Positions 50,231-62,694 of a stretch of 64,000 nucleotides of DNA are shown here, piece by piece. The notes under the pieces were generated by a model that had not been told where the DNA came from, made no database searches, and saw only the letters and a program-made list of their open reading frames with translations. The DNA is from UBA7985 sp038141425. GTDB taxonomy: Bacteria; Pseudomonadota; Alphaproteobacteria; UBA7985. The position numbers and the translations under genes are program-made. The first letter of the stretch is position 1; each line of letters starts with the position of its first letter. The stretch spans positions 248,001-312,000 of the forward strand of contig JAYQIC010000001.1 in assembly GCA_038141425.1 (NCBI GenBank). The letters are read 5' to 3'.

Positions 50231-51495
50231 TTATTCGACCATCAGCGCCAGTCCTTTGAGGTAGGCACCTTCGCTGAACCCCAGATCGACCACGTGATCA
50301 GCCGAGGCCGCCAGGCGCCGAACCACCCGCCCCGCCGTCGATGATCGGCCAGCGCCAGCGTCACCGCCCTCTGGAACGCTTCCGGCGACACCGCGCCCGA
50401 GCACGAGAAGGTCAGCAGCATGCCCCCGGCCTCCAGCAGCGGCACCGCCGCCCGGCTCAGCTTGCGGTAAGCGTGCAGCGCCCGCTCTAACCCCACACTT
50501 GAGGCTGCAAATTTCGGCGGATCAAGGATGATCAAGTCAAACCGCCGCTGCTCCCCGGCGAAGCCCTCCAGCGCCTTGAACACGTCGCTGCACAGGTGCG
50601 GATAGCGTGGGTCGTCAGCGTCCACGCCATTGCGGGCAAAATTCGCCGCCGACAGATCCAACGCCGGCTGCGAGCTGTCCACCGACACCACCTCCCGTGC
50701 ACCGCCAAGGGCCGCCTGCACCGAAAACCCGCCCGGTGTAGGAAAAGCAGTTCAGCACCCGCTGCTCCCCGGCCAGTTCGCGCACCAGCGCGCGGTTCTC
50801 GGCCTGATCGAGGTAAAAGCCGGTCTTGTGGCCGCGCTCGATGTCCACGCCGAAGCGGGCGCCGAATTCTTCGATCTCGATCGTCGCGCTGGAGAGGACG
50901 GATGAGCCGGGTGCGCCGTCTGCGGCGGTCTCAACGCCTGCACCTTCCTCAACCGCGCCCTCACCCCGCGCCCAGCCAGAACGCTTATCCAGGCCTTCTT
51001 TGGCGCGGCTGTCGCTGTCCGAACGCTCGTAGATCGCCCGCGGCGCGACCACCGCCTCCAGCGTATCGAGGATCACCTCGCGCCAGTACGCCATTGGCGA
51101 ACTGTTGATCTGAACCACCAGCACGTCGGCAAAGCGGTCGACGACCAGCCCCGGCAGGCGGTCGCCCTCGGCGTTGATCAGCCGGCATCCGCCCGCCGCA
51201 TCCATCCGCCCCAGTCGCCAGCGCAGGTCCACCGCCGCCCGGATCCGGCGCTCGAAGAAACCGGCATCGACCGCCTCATCCGGGTCGAGGGTCCAGACCC
51301 GGGCGCGGATCTGGCTCTTGGGCGAATAGCCCGCGCGCGCGATCCACCGGCCGTCGAAGCTGACCACGTCCGCCGTCCAGCCCGGCTGGGGGCTGTCTTC
51401 AACCCGCTCGATCGCACCGGAAAAGATCCAGGGATGACCGTGGCGGATGTGGCGCTCCTTGCCCCCTTGAGCACGATTTTCGGATGCAGCGGCAT
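50231..51495 (-). CDS. rlmI: class I SAM-dependent rRNA methyltransferase, RlmI-like, frameshifted
   Basis: About 420 residues. The N-terminal PUA-like region (MPLHPKIVLKG; with HIRHGHPWIFSGAIE after a shift near 51455) precedes GLVVDRFADVLVVQINSSPM. A 40-residue acidic/low-complexity insertion follows (about 50915-51020). The methyltransferase domain has the SAM site VLNCFSYTGGFSVQAALGGA (shift near 50740), LDPPKFAAS and the catalytic cysteine in LLTFSCSGAVSPE. The ending GFSEGAYLKGLALMVE needs a further shift near 50335. RlmI makes m5C1962 in 23S rRNA. The insertion is unusual for the family. Confidence 0.82.
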
Positions 51496-51570
51496 GGCCT
51501 GTCTCTTATCAATGAATGCTTGGGCCCCTATGTAACCTGAAACCCGAGCCCAGAGGAGCCAAGGCCCTGC

Positions 51571-53673
51571 ATGTTTGACCTTAGCCAAGCCCCTACCCCA
51601 CCGCGCGCCCACCGGCGCCCGAGCACAGACAGCCACCACGGCATCACCCGCAGCGATGATTTCGCCTGGCTGCGCGTGGACAACTGCGCCGAAGTCATGG
51701 CCGACCCAAGCGTGTTGGCAGACGACGTGCGCGGCTATCTGGAGGCCGAAAACGCCTACACCGCCGCCGTTATGGCCCCGACCGAAGCGCTGCAGGAAGC
51801 GCTGTTCAGCGAGTTCCGCGGCCGGATCAAGGATGACGACCAGTCACCCCCGGTCAAGGACGGCCCCTACGCCTACTACGTCCGGTTCCGCACCGGCGGT
51901 CAGTACGCCATCCACTGCCGCAAGAACCGAGACGATACTGGCGAGGGCTCGGAGCACGTCATCTTCGACGGCGACAAGGAAGCAGCGGGCCACGACTACT
52001 TCCGTATGGCGGGTGCAACGGTCAGCGACGATCACCGGCTCATGGCCTGGGGCGTGGATACCAAGGGCTCGGAGTTCTATACCCTGCAGGTCCGCGATCT
52101 GGACAGCGGCGAGGACCACCCCGACCGCATCGAGCGCACCACCGGCGGGGCGGTCTGGGCGCCCGACGGGCCTGTCGCTGTTCTACACTTGGCAGGACGA
52201 CAACCACCGCCCCTGCAAGATTTTCCGGCACGTGCTGGGCACGGATCAGGACGCCGACGAGCTGATCTACGAAGAGGCTGATCCCGGCTTCTTCGTCAGT
52301 GTCTCCGGCACCGGCGACGACCGGTTCCTGCTGGTCGGCGCCAACGATCACCAGACCACCGAAGTCTGGATCGCCGACCTGCAGGCGCCGACCTTTGCGC
52401 TCAAGTGCGTCGCCCCACGCGAAACCGGCCACGAATACAGCCTCGAACGCGCCGGCGAGCACTGGTTCATCAGCACCAACCAGGACGGCGCGGTCGACTT
52501 CCAGATCATGCGCACCGAAATCGGCCGGGAAGAGCGCGAGCACTGGCAGCCCTGGCAGCCGCACGTGCCGGGTCGCCTGATCCGGGGGCTGGACGGCTAC
52601 AACGGCTTTCTGGCGGTGCTGCAGGCCGAGCGCGCCCTGCCCTCGATCGTCGTCCACGACCTGAGCGCCGGGACATCCCACAGCATCGCCTTCGACGAAG
52701 ACGCCTACGCGCTGGGGCTGCACGGCTCGGCCGAGTGGGACACCAGTGAAACCCGCTTCGGCTACGAAAGCCCCTCCACCCCGAGCCAGATTTTCGAATA
52801 CGACATGGCCGACACCACCCGCAGCCTGATCAAGCAGCAGGAGGCCCCCAGCGGCCACGACCCGGCCGACTACGTGGTGCGCCGCATCATGGCGCCCAGC
52901 CACGACGGCACCGAAGTGCCGGTGACGGTCATGCACCACCGCGATACGGCGCTGGACGGCAGCGCGCCGCTCTACCTCTACGGCTACGGCTCCTACGGCA
53001 TGTCCATGCCCGCGAACTTCTCGATCAAGCGGCTGTCGCTGGCCGACCGCGGCCTGATCACCGCCACCGCCCACGTCCGCGGCGGCGCCGACATGGGCTA
53101 CGGCTGGTACCTCGACGGCAAGCTCGAGCACAAGACCAACACTTTCCACGACTTCATTGCCGCACGCGACGCGCTGGTCGGGCGAGGCTGGGCCGATCCC
53201 GCGCGGGTGGCGGCGGAAGGCGCGTCGGCCGGCGGCATGCTCATGGGGGCCATCGCCAACATGGCACCGGAGAAGTTCGCCGCCATCGTCGGCGGGGTCC
53301 CCTTCGTCGACGTGCTGACCACCATGCTCGACGACAGCCTGCCGCTGACCCCGCCCGAATGGCCCGAATGGGGCAACCCCATCGCCAGCGCCGAAGACTA
53401 CGCCCGCATGGTCGCCTACTCACCCATCGATAACGTCGAGGCCAAGGCCTACCCCGCCATCCTCGCCACCGGCGGGCTGACCGACCCGCGCGTGACCTAC
53501 TGGGAGCCGGCCAAGTGGGTCGCGACCCTGCGCGAGCGCCGCACCGACGACGGCCTGACCCTGATGCATATGAACATGGGCGCGGGTCACGGCGGGGCCT
53601 CGGGCCGCTTCGATGGCATGCGCGAGGACGCCCGCGACTGGGCCTTCCTGCTGTGGGTGCTTGGGGTCAAGGC

Positions 53674-53677
<4 letters not shown>
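51571..53677 (+). CDS. ptrB: oligopeptidase B-like prolyl oligopeptidase (S9A), one frameshift
   Basis: About 702 residues. The N-terminal propeller begins with SDDFAWLRVDNCAEVMAD, then a single shift near 52180 leads to the long second frame. The C-terminal alpha/beta-hydrolase domain has YGYGSYGMSMPANFSIKRLS, AHVRGGADMGYGWYLDGKLE and the nucleophile elbow EGASAGGMLMG. DPRVTYWEPAKWVA carries the aspartate and GAGHGGASGR the histidine. It cleaves short peptides, probably after basic residues. The stop overlaps the GTG of the next gene. Confidence 0.9.
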
Positions 53678-54613
<936 letters not shown>

Positions 54614-54617
<4 letters not shown>

Positions 54618-55160
54618 TCGACGGCTTGTTGCCCCTCGTCGCCGCCTGCTTCCAGCGCCAGCAACCGGGTGTAAACGCCAGCTGGCGCCCAAACCGCCTG
54701 ATTGCCAGCGCCGAAAACCAGATAGGGAGCATAAAGATCACGATCATTGTCATGATGGTCCTGACAGCAGAAGGCAGGACAACGCCAGAAGAAAAAAACA
54801 AGCGGCCAAAAGACGCCTGCCGCCAATAATGAAGAAAAACATACGCCCAACGCTGATAATCAACCAATAAACGGATGGCGAGGCGATGACCCTGCGTGAG
54901 CAGGGCCGACGGCCGGAAAGCCGAAAGTACCTTATGCCCTTCCAGAACCACGGCCGACAGCGGGGTGAACACAGCAACCAGAAAATGGAATGACAGCGAT
55001 GGTGAAAACGAGGTTTGCCAATGACCCCGAGCATGGAGTTGAACCTGCGCTGGGCATCCAAACCAGAATGATCTCGAGCACGAGATACCCAGCTGCATCA
55101 GCAGGAAGGCGAGACCCAGCGCAAACCAGCGTCCAAAGCCGACATGGCTTTGCCAATGCT
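54614..55160 (-). CDS. possible multi-span membrane protein, badly frameshifted
   Basis: All three minus-strand frames contain hydrophobic stretches that seem to continue one another: FALGLAFLLMQLG, LVLEIILVWMPSAG, LVFTIAVIPF, FLVAVFTPLSAVVLEGHKVL, MTMIVIFMLPIWFSALAIRR. The hydrophilic tail AGVYTRLLALEAGGDEGQQA ends at 54614 inside the CTAG shared with the hydrolase. At least three shifts would be needed. The block is clearly A+T-richer than its surroundings. I do not recognise a family; a decayed or recently acquired membrane protein gene is equally possible. Confidence 0.3.
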
Positions 55161-55362
55161 GAGCCTTCCTGATCTGATCAGATTAAGACCTATCTGAAGA
55201 AGCACAGCGAAGAGTTGCACTGACAATGAAAACTGCCATGCCTATAATCAGCCGGCAACGACGCAAAACCAGCAAACTCAGCGGCGGCTGACGATGTCTT
55301 GTCGCTAAATGCCCAAATCAGCTTCAAATGACTTCAACCTGAAACCAGCAGGCTGCCGAAAA

Positions 55363-55514
55363 TCATTGAGCCAAAAACAAGAAGAACCAGAAGAACAAGA
55401 TCATGGCCACAGCACCAAAGCCACCGGCCAAAGATGACGCCACGTGGTTGAAAGCAGTGTGCCAATCAGGTTTATCGCCCCGAACTTTTGCAGGGTTGCA
55501 GCAGCGTCTGACAT
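55363..55514 (-). CDS. possible small membrane protein, one frameshift
   Basis: An ATG at 55514 with AGGAA upstream reads MSDAAATLQKFGAINLIGTL, and after one shift continues as NHVASSLAGGFGAVAMILFF and WFFLFLAQ, stopping at 55363. The result is about 50 residues with one strong membrane helix. It stands in the same A+T-rich block as the previous entry. The rest of 55161-55362 shows nothing convincing. Confidence 0.3.
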
Positions 55515-55613
55515 GATTTTCGTTCCTGAAACCGTTGGACTCAATTCGTGATAAAGTCATTTTATACGATTTCATTTCGAATTCGATATTTTTCTAATCA
55601 TGAATGGACGGGC

Positions 55614-55641
55614 AAAAAAAGGGGCCGTGGAAGCGGCCCCT
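55614..55641 (-). terminator. Rho-independent terminator of clpX
   Basis: On the minus strand, AGGGGCCG and CGGCCCCT form an eight-base stem with loop CTTCCA, followed by a T run. It lies 55 bases after the clpX stop. Confidence 0.92.
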
Positions 55642-55695
55642 GATTTCGGCGCTAAAGCACCGCAACTCGATCAGTTTTGTGTTGGTTCAGAGCGC

Positions 55696-56964
<1,269 letters not shown>

Positions 56965-57066
56965 CTGAAATTCCAATATTCTCAATAGATGAGTAGGTTA
57001 GAAGCTCGCGTGCCTTATGGCAAGCTACCTACCGACGCAGGCACAAAATGCCCAAAAATGGGCAAA

Positions 57067-57721
57067 TTACTCGTCTGTCGCCGCTCGTTTGGAGACGATT
57101 TCGTCGATCAGGCCAAAGGCCAGCGCTTCATCAGGGATCCATGTAGTTGTCGCGGTCCATGGCCTTATCGATCTCCGACACCTTCTTGCCCGTGTGGTGG
57201 GCGTAGAGCTTGTTCAGCCGCTCGCGGGTTTTCAGGATTTCCTTGGCGTGAATCTCAATATCCGCCGCCGTTCCCTGATAGCCCGAAGACGGCTGGTGGA
57301 TCATGATCTTGGAGTTGGGCAGCGAGAACCGCTTGCCCTTGTCCCCGGCCATCAGCAGGAACGACCCCATGGACGCGGCCAGACCGACGCAGATGGTGGA
57401 AATCGACGGCTTGATGAACATCATGGTGTCGTACATGGCCAGCCCCGCCGACACCGACCCGCCCGGGGAGTTGATGTAAATGCTGATGTCCTTGTCCGGG
57501 TTCTGGCTCTCCAGAAACAGCATCTGCGCGCAAACAGAAGCCGACATCATGTCGTTGACCACGCCGGAGACGAAGATAATCCGCTCCATCAGCATGCGCG
57601 AGTAAATGTCGTAGACCTTTTCCCCACGGTTGGTCTGCTCGATCACGTAGGGGATCGGCGTGGTCATGGTCGTCGACTGGGCTGCGCCTGCAGTTCCGAA
57701 TGGATCGCTTGGAAAGGTCAC
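57067..57721 (-). CDS. clpP: ClpP serine protease subunit, one frameshift near the C-terminus
   Basis: About 217 residues. Catalytic serine in VGLAASMGSFLL, histidine in SKIMIHQPSSGYQGTAADIE, aspartate near the end (MDRDNYM). The frame breaks near 57137 at the CCC run; the natural end DEALAFGLIDEIVSKRAATD stops at 57067. The GTG at 57721 is preceded by GGAAG; an internal ATG at 57667 (MTTPIPYVIEQTNRGE) has no site but gives the usual ClpP opening. Assembles as a tetradecamer with ClpX. Confidence 0.94.
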
Positions 57722-57930
57722 TGTCTTAACTTCCGTCTTTTGTTGCGGTCGCGGCCTGCGTGCGTGTCTGTCGGCGCGGGAGGATGACAGACAGGGCGTC
57801 TGATCGGCCTGACCCGGCCAGCCCAGCGCCCCAGCGCGGCTGCGTCGTGTTGGTGTTCTGTTGCCTGTTCGATATGGGCGCTTTAGCCAGCGCCTGCAAC
57901 CGGCTTTTTTATGCGCCGAGGTCGCGGGCC

Positions 57931-58508
57931 TCAGCCATCCAGCGCTGTCGCCTCGTCAAACCGGGCCATGGCCCCGGCCAGATTGGAGTGGATCACGGCG
58001 AGCTGGCTGATGACCCGCTCCCGCTCTTCGCGCTGGCGGTCGACCGGATCATCGGTCCCGTCGGGCACACCCAGCATACCGGAAAGCGGCGTTTCGGCCG
58101 CGCTCGGCGCGACCGGCGTGATCGCCTGGAACAGCTCGCGGGTCTGGATCGCCTCTTCCGAGAGATCCCCGGCATCATCATCGGCTTCCAACGCTGCCGC
58201 GCGCTGGTCCTCGGCTTCCATTTCGGGGGAAGGGTCATGTCTTCGCTCGGGGCTGGTGGCGTCTCGATCCCACCTTCGCGCAGCAGACGCTGAACACCAC
58301 GGATGGTGTAGCCCTGCACGTACAGCAAGTCGCGGATGGTGGTCAGCAGCGCGAGGTCTTCGGGGCGGTAGTAGCGGCGGCGACCGCCGCGCTTCAGCGG
58401 CTGGATCTCAGGGAACTTGGTTTCCCAAAACCGCAGCACGTGCTGGGGGACGTCCAACTCTTCGGAAGCTTCACGGATATTGCGGAACGCGTCGTTTGCC
58501 TTGACCAT
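57931..58508 (-). CDS. MerR-family transcriptional regulator, one frameshift
   Basis: About 192 residues. The N-terminal MerR DNA-binding domain reads FRNIREASEELDVPQHVLRF, WETKFPEIQPLKRGGRRRYY and GYTIRGVQRLLREGG. After a shift near 58225 the acidic C-terminal part (AGDLSEEAIQTRELFQAITP) runs to 57931. There are no metal-binding cysteines in the dimerisation region, so it is not a classical metal sensor. Next to ihfA, a placement seen in many alphaproteobacteria. Confidence 0.87.
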
Positions 58509-58544
58509 GGTCTGCCCCTGCTGTGACTTGCCTGAGGGGCCACC

Positions 58545-58886
58545 TTACTCGTCGTTGGCGCCCGCTTCAATGTAAGCGTCGAGCGGTCCGCCTTTCCAGT
58601 CTTCGACCAGAGCCTGCTTGAGCACCTGGCTGGCGCGGAATACCAGAACGCGGCGCGGCGGAATCTCATGCTCTTCGCCGGTCTTCGGTTTGCGCCCAAT
58701 GCGCTTTGCCTTATCGCGCACTAAGAACGTGCCGAAGGAGGCGATCTTCACCTGCTCGCCGTCGACGAGCGCGTCGGAAACATGATTGAGGATACTCTCG
58801 ACCAAATCGGCCGATTCATTGCGGGAGAGCCCGACCTTTTCATAGAGTGCTTCGGTTAAGTCAGCACGTGTGATGGTCTTGTTCAC
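58545..58886 (-). CDS. ihfA: integration host factor alpha subunit
   Basis: Intact 113-residue histone-like protein: TITRADLTEALYEKVGLSRN, VKIASFGTFLVRDKAKRIGR, NPKTGEE-type arm (KPKTGEEHEIPPRRVLVF). The GTG start at 58886 is preceded by GAGGGAAG. It bends DNA as a heterodimer with IhfB. The C-terminal tail (EDWKGGPLDAYIEAGANDE) is longer than in E. coli. Confidence 0.93.
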   Translation of the reverse strand: MNKTITRADLTEALYEKVGLSRNESADLVESILNHVSDALVDGEQVKIASFGTFLVRDKAKRIGRKPKTGEEHEIPPRRVLVFRASQVLKQALVEDWKGGPLDAYIEAGANDE

Positions 58887-59006
58887 GCTCTTCCCTCTCA
58901 ACTAAATCGGCATCACCGGGTTGATAGACAAGTGAATACTTGGGGTCAACGCGACTCAGCTCTGCAATCGCGGAAAATGTGGTTCTGGGCGCAAAATGAC
59001 GTGAGA

Positions 59007-59696
59007 TCAGAGATTTGGCACTTGTCCGGCCGCCGTTATGAGAGCGGCGAGCACCAGAAATCCAGCACTGACCCGACGCAGTATCCGCACCGGGCCGGGC
59101 CGGTCGAAGAGAAACGCGAGCCGCCCACTGAAGTAGCCATAGGCCAGCGCGTTGAGCCCACCGAGCACCACGAACACCAGCCCGTAGACCGCAACCTGTC
59201 CCCAGTAGGGTCGATCAGTGGCAACAAACTGCGGAATGAAGGCGATGAAGAAGACGATCCCCTTCGGATTAAGGGCAGTGACAATAAAGGTCTGTCGAAA
59301 CACCTGCATCAGCCCCCGGGCATCCGCTCTGCGAGCCGCGCCCGCGCCGGGCCCGGGCGGCACCCTCGGCGCAGCACTCAGGTCGAGGGTCAGCGCATCG
59401 TCGGCGGCGTTGCTCGCCCGCCAGACCCCGTAGGCCAGCCACAGCAGGTAAGCCACCCCGCACCACTTGATGATGTCGAAGGCCAGCGGGCTGACCGCCA
59501 GCACCGCCCCGACCCCGGTCAGACACAGCGTCACCGCCAGCGCATCTCCCAGCACCACCCCGGCGCTGCTCGCTCCGGCCGCCCGTGACCCCAGCCGCAG
59601 GCCATAGCTGACCACGGTCAGCACCGTCGGCCCGGGGATCAGCAGCACAAATACAGCAGCAAGGGTAAAGGCCAGCAGCAGCCCGGCATCAACCAT
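59007..59696 (-). CDS. LysE/RhtB family amino-acid exporter
   Basis: Intact 229-residue inner-membrane protein with six hydrophobic segments and the family motif LLIPGPTVLTVVSYGLRLGS after the first helix, then FIVTALNPKGIVFFIAFIPQ. A proline/glycine-rich cytoplasmic loop (RVPPGPGAGAARRADA) is longer than usual. Substrate is not predictable. It is a single gene between ihfA and plsX. Confidence 0.9.
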   Translation of the reverse strand: MVDAGLLLAFTLAAVFVLLIPGPTVLTVVSYGLRLGSRAAGASSAGVVLGDALAVTLCLTGVGAVLAVSPLAFDIIKWCGVAYLLWLAYGVWRASNAADDALTLDLSAAPRVPPGPGAGAARRADARGLMQVFRQTFIVTALNPKGIVFFIAFIPQFVATDRPYWGQVAVYGLVFVVLGGLNALAYGYFSGRLAFLFDRPGPVRILRRVSAGFLVLAALITAAGQVPNL

Positions 59697-59724
59697 CGGG
59701 CACGCTCCCCGTCAGTCCGGCATT

Positions 59725-60761
59725 CTATTCGGACTCGAATTCGAAAAGATCGTCGTTGTCGGCGATGGCCTCTGCGATCTTGGTCTGGAAATCACCGGCC
59801 ATGAGTTCGACCGAAACCCCGACAGCGTTGGCAAAGCCGATGGCGTCGGTGCCGCCGTGGGACTTCACGCAGATCCCGCCCAGCCCCAGAAACATACCGC
59901 CGTTGTAGGCGCGCGGGTCGAGGCGCTGGCGCAGGCGGTTCATCGCCGGCAGTGCCAGCAGATACCCCAGCCGGGAAAACACGCCCGACTGAAAGGCCTC
60001 GCGCACCATCCCGGAGATCAGCCGCCCGACGCCTTCGGTGGTCTTGAGCGCGACGTTGCCGGTGAAACCGTCTGTGACAACCACGTCAGTGGTACCCGCT
60101 GAGATATCGTCGGCTTCGATGAAGCCCCGGAATTCGCCGGGCAGCTGATCCTTTTCCCGGATCAGATCGGCCGCCAGCTGCAGCACCTCGTGCCCCTTCT
60201 GGTCTTCGGAGCCGATGTTGAGCAGCCCGATCGAGGGCATGGACTTGCCGAACAGAAAGCGGGCATAGAGCGCGCCCATGATCGCGAACTGGAGCAGGTT
60301 GCGCTCGTCACACTGGACGTTGGCGCCCAGGTCGAGCACCACGGACATCCCCTTGGATGTGGGCAGCGGTGAAGCGATGGCTGGCCGGTCCACGCCGGGA
60401 ACCATCCGCAGCAGCACCTTGGCCAGCGCCATAAGCGCGCCGGTATTGCCCGCCGAGATCACCGCCTGCGCCTCGCCTTCCTTCACCGCCTCGATCGCAC
60501 GCCGCATGGAGCTGTCGCGCTTGCCACCCGCAGGGCGTTTGCCGGCTTGTCCTCGCCCGTGATGGCGATGCTGCAGTGGGTGAAAGTGTAGCGGTCTTCG
60601 AGCGCAGCGTACTGGCTGAGCAGCGGGCCGACCCGAGCTTCATCCCCGTAGATCAGAAAGTGAAGTTGCGGATGTTTCTCAGCCGCCAGAGCGAGGCCGC
60701 CGATCACGATACCCGGGGCGTCGTCTCCCCCCATGGCATCAACCGCCAAGGTCAAACTCAT
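59725..60761 (-). CDS. plsX: phosphate acyltransferase PlsX, one frameshift
   Basis: About 345 residues. The N-terminal MSLTLAVDAMGGDDAPGIVI is diagnostic; after a shift near 60535 the rest includes AQAVISAGNTGALMALAKVL, VVLDLGANVQCDERNLLQFA, VVVTDGFTGNVALKTTEGVG and NGGMFLGLGGICVKSHGGTD. It makes acyl-phosphate from acyl-ACP for phospholipid synthesis. It follows rpmF but a terminator-like hairpin separates them. Confidence 0.94.
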
Positions 60762-60861
60762 GCTTGTTGTCGCTCTCGTTCGCTGTTCGGGTGAGATAAG
60801 CACTGTCACCCGACCCATGGCAAGCACTGTTGGACCGAAGATGTCCCCAGCCTGTGGACGT

Positions 60862-60894
60862 AAAAAAGGGGCCTTCACCCCGGTGAAAGCCCCT
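60862..60894 (-). terminator. Rho-independent terminator between rpmF and plsX
   Basis: On the minus strand an AGGGGC / GCCCCT outer stem continues inward through TTTCACC / GGTGAA and is followed by six T. It lies 28 bases after the rpmF stop and about 100 bases before plsX, so it would end or attenuate transcription into plsX. Confidence 0.85.
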
Positions 60895-60922
60895 GATTCA
60901 GTACTGGGAAGATCGCGCGACC

Positions 60923-61102
60923 TCAGGCGTCGACGGCGACAACTTCCTTCGCATCATAGTGCCCGCAAGACAGGCAAACGTGGTGCGGACGCTTCAGCTC
61001 ACCACAGTTCGAGCACTCGGCGTGGTTGCCGTAGGAAATGGCGTCGTGCGAACGGCGCATGCCCCGGCGGGAGCGGCTAATTTTTGACTTTGGAACAGCC
61101 AT
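60923..61102 (-). CDS. rpmF: 50S ribosomal protein L32
   Basis: 59 residues, MAVPKSKISRSRRGMRRSHD at the N-terminus, then CSNCGELKRPHHVCLSCGHY with the four zinc-type cysteines, ending KEVVAVDA. Intact and typical in length. A structural protein of the large ribosomal subunit. It is upstream of plsX in the common bacterial order, separated here by a terminator. Confidence 0.97.
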   Translation of the reverse strand: MAVPKSKISRSRRGMRRSHDAISYGNHAECSNCGELKRPHHVCLSCGHYDAKEVVAVDA

Positions 61103-61257
61103 GGTCGTACATCCGAAAATGAAGCAAGGAGGACGCGGGCCTTAACCCGGTCCGAACATGAAGAGGGGCTATAGACGACCCGGCGGCCCTCCGCCAAGCC
61201 TTTTATCCTTCAAACCAGTCCTGCAGGCCCGCATGGCTGGTTCCGGGTCGCGTAAGG

Positions 61258-62248
61258 TCAGGCGCCCTCAGCCAGCAAACCCGCCACCTTCAGCGCCCCG
61301 TAGGTCAGCACCCCGTCTGCCCCCGCACGCTTGAACGAGAGCAGGGTCTCCAGCCAGACCCGGTCGTGATCCAGCCAGCCGTTTTCAGTCGCCGCCATGA
61401 TCGCTGCATACTCGCCGCTGACCTGATAGGCGAAGGTCGGCACGCCGAAGGTCTCTTTCACCCGGCAAACCATGTCGAGATAGGGCAGTCCGGGCTTGAC
61501 CATGACGGTGTCGGCGCCCTCCTCGAGGTCCAGCTCGACCTCGCGCAGCCCTTCAAGTGCGTTGGCCGTATCCATCTGATAGGTCTTCTTGTCGCCCTTG
61601 AGCGCCCCGCCGCTGCCGATCGCATCGCGAAACGGGCCGTAGTAGGCGCTGGCGTACTTCACCGCGTAGGACATCAGGCCGACGCCGGTGAATCCTTCGG
61701 CGTCCAGTGCGTCGCGAATGAGCGGCAATCCGGCCATCCATCATATCCGACGGCGCGACGATATCGGTGCCCGCCCGGGCCAGCGACAGCGCCTGCTTGA
61801 CCAGCGCATCGATGGTTTCGTCGTTCACGATCCGGTCGCCCACCAGATAGCCATCGTGACCCTGCGGATTATAGGGGTCGAGGGCTACGTCGGTGATCAG
61901 CCCCAGATCGGGGAATGCTTGCTTCAGTCGCCCGACCGCACGGTTGATCAGGTTATCCTCACGCCAGCCCTCTGCGCAGTCGGGTGTCTTCAGGGATGCA
62001 TCGACCTCAGGAAACAGTGCCAGCGCAGGAATGCCCAACGCGGACGCCTGCTCGGCGACCCGCAAAGCATCGTCGATGGTGTTGCGGAAAACGCCCGGCA
62101 TGGAGGCCACCGGCGTGGATTGCGCCCCATCGGTCAGGAACAGCGGCAGGATCAGGTCAGCGGCGGTCACCCGGTTCTCCGCCACCAGCGCACGGATGAA
62201 CGAGGAAGCACGGTTCCGGCGCATACGGGTCCGAGGGAAACTGGGCAT
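61258..62248 (-). CDS. hemB: porphobilinogen synthase (delta-aminolevulinate dehydratase), one frameshift
   Basis: About 330 residues. The N-terminal part (RMRRNRASSFIRALVAENRV; LILPLFLTDG; IDDALRVAEQASALGIPALA; LALDPYNPQGHDGYLV-like region) is joined after a shift near 61735 to the catalytic half. That half has the lysines in VKYASAYYGPFRDAIGSGGA and TVMVKPGLPYLDMV. It condenses two 5-aminolevulinate molecules to porphobilinogen for heme and cobalamin. The absence of a cysteine-rich zinc motif in the middle (ALDPYNPQGHDG) points to the Mg/K-type. Confidence 0.94.
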
Positions 62249-62694
62249 GCTGATCTTCCTGAGTTGGCGAGTGGGGACACCGTCCTATTTAGGCCCGCTG
62301 ATCGCCGTCGGGAAGACCGGAATCGCGGCTTCTGCCCCGCTCACCGCGCCCAAAACGCCCGAGGAACTACAATGGCATGAGACTTAATCAGCGCCTCAGC
62401 AACCCTTGCCTCAGCCTGCCGCGTTCGCGCCCAATCGGCCTGCAATCTTATTCATAATTAATTATTTTTTCGCCGAAAATTTGGATCAAAGGACTAAAGA
62501 AGTACAAACAGCATGATTTTGAACTTGATTAGAGACGATTTTCAGTCAATGCTTGACCTAGGAAATCAAAGTGGTTTCGCGCTTTTCGCAATGCATTTTC
62601 AACTTTGATTTGGGGGCCGGCACGCAACGGCCGCCTGGGGGACAGACTGAACACCGCGTTCAGTTTCGCCGTCGTACGTTTAAAGGGGACGACC
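62249..62694 (+). promoter_or_regulatory. upstream region of the MarR-type regulator with an operator-like inverted repeat
   Basis: A 446-base gap, divergent from hemB, with a marked A+T-rich block at about 62445-62580. A TTGACC that could serve as a -35 element lies near 62554. A perfect inverted repeat CTGAAC-accgc-GTTCAG occupies 62647-62663, 32 bases before the ATG, where a self-binding repressor would act. No gene is apparent. Confidence 0.55.

Noticed and set aside
57881..57930. Possible terminator with T run near the end of the MerR gene (AGCC...GGCTTTTTT on the plus strand)
   Set aside because: The stem has only four pairs and no plus-strand gene ends there.
57760..58293. Plus-strand frame opposite the MerR gene
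   Set aside because: It is antisense to MerR and has no recognisable domain or ribosome site.
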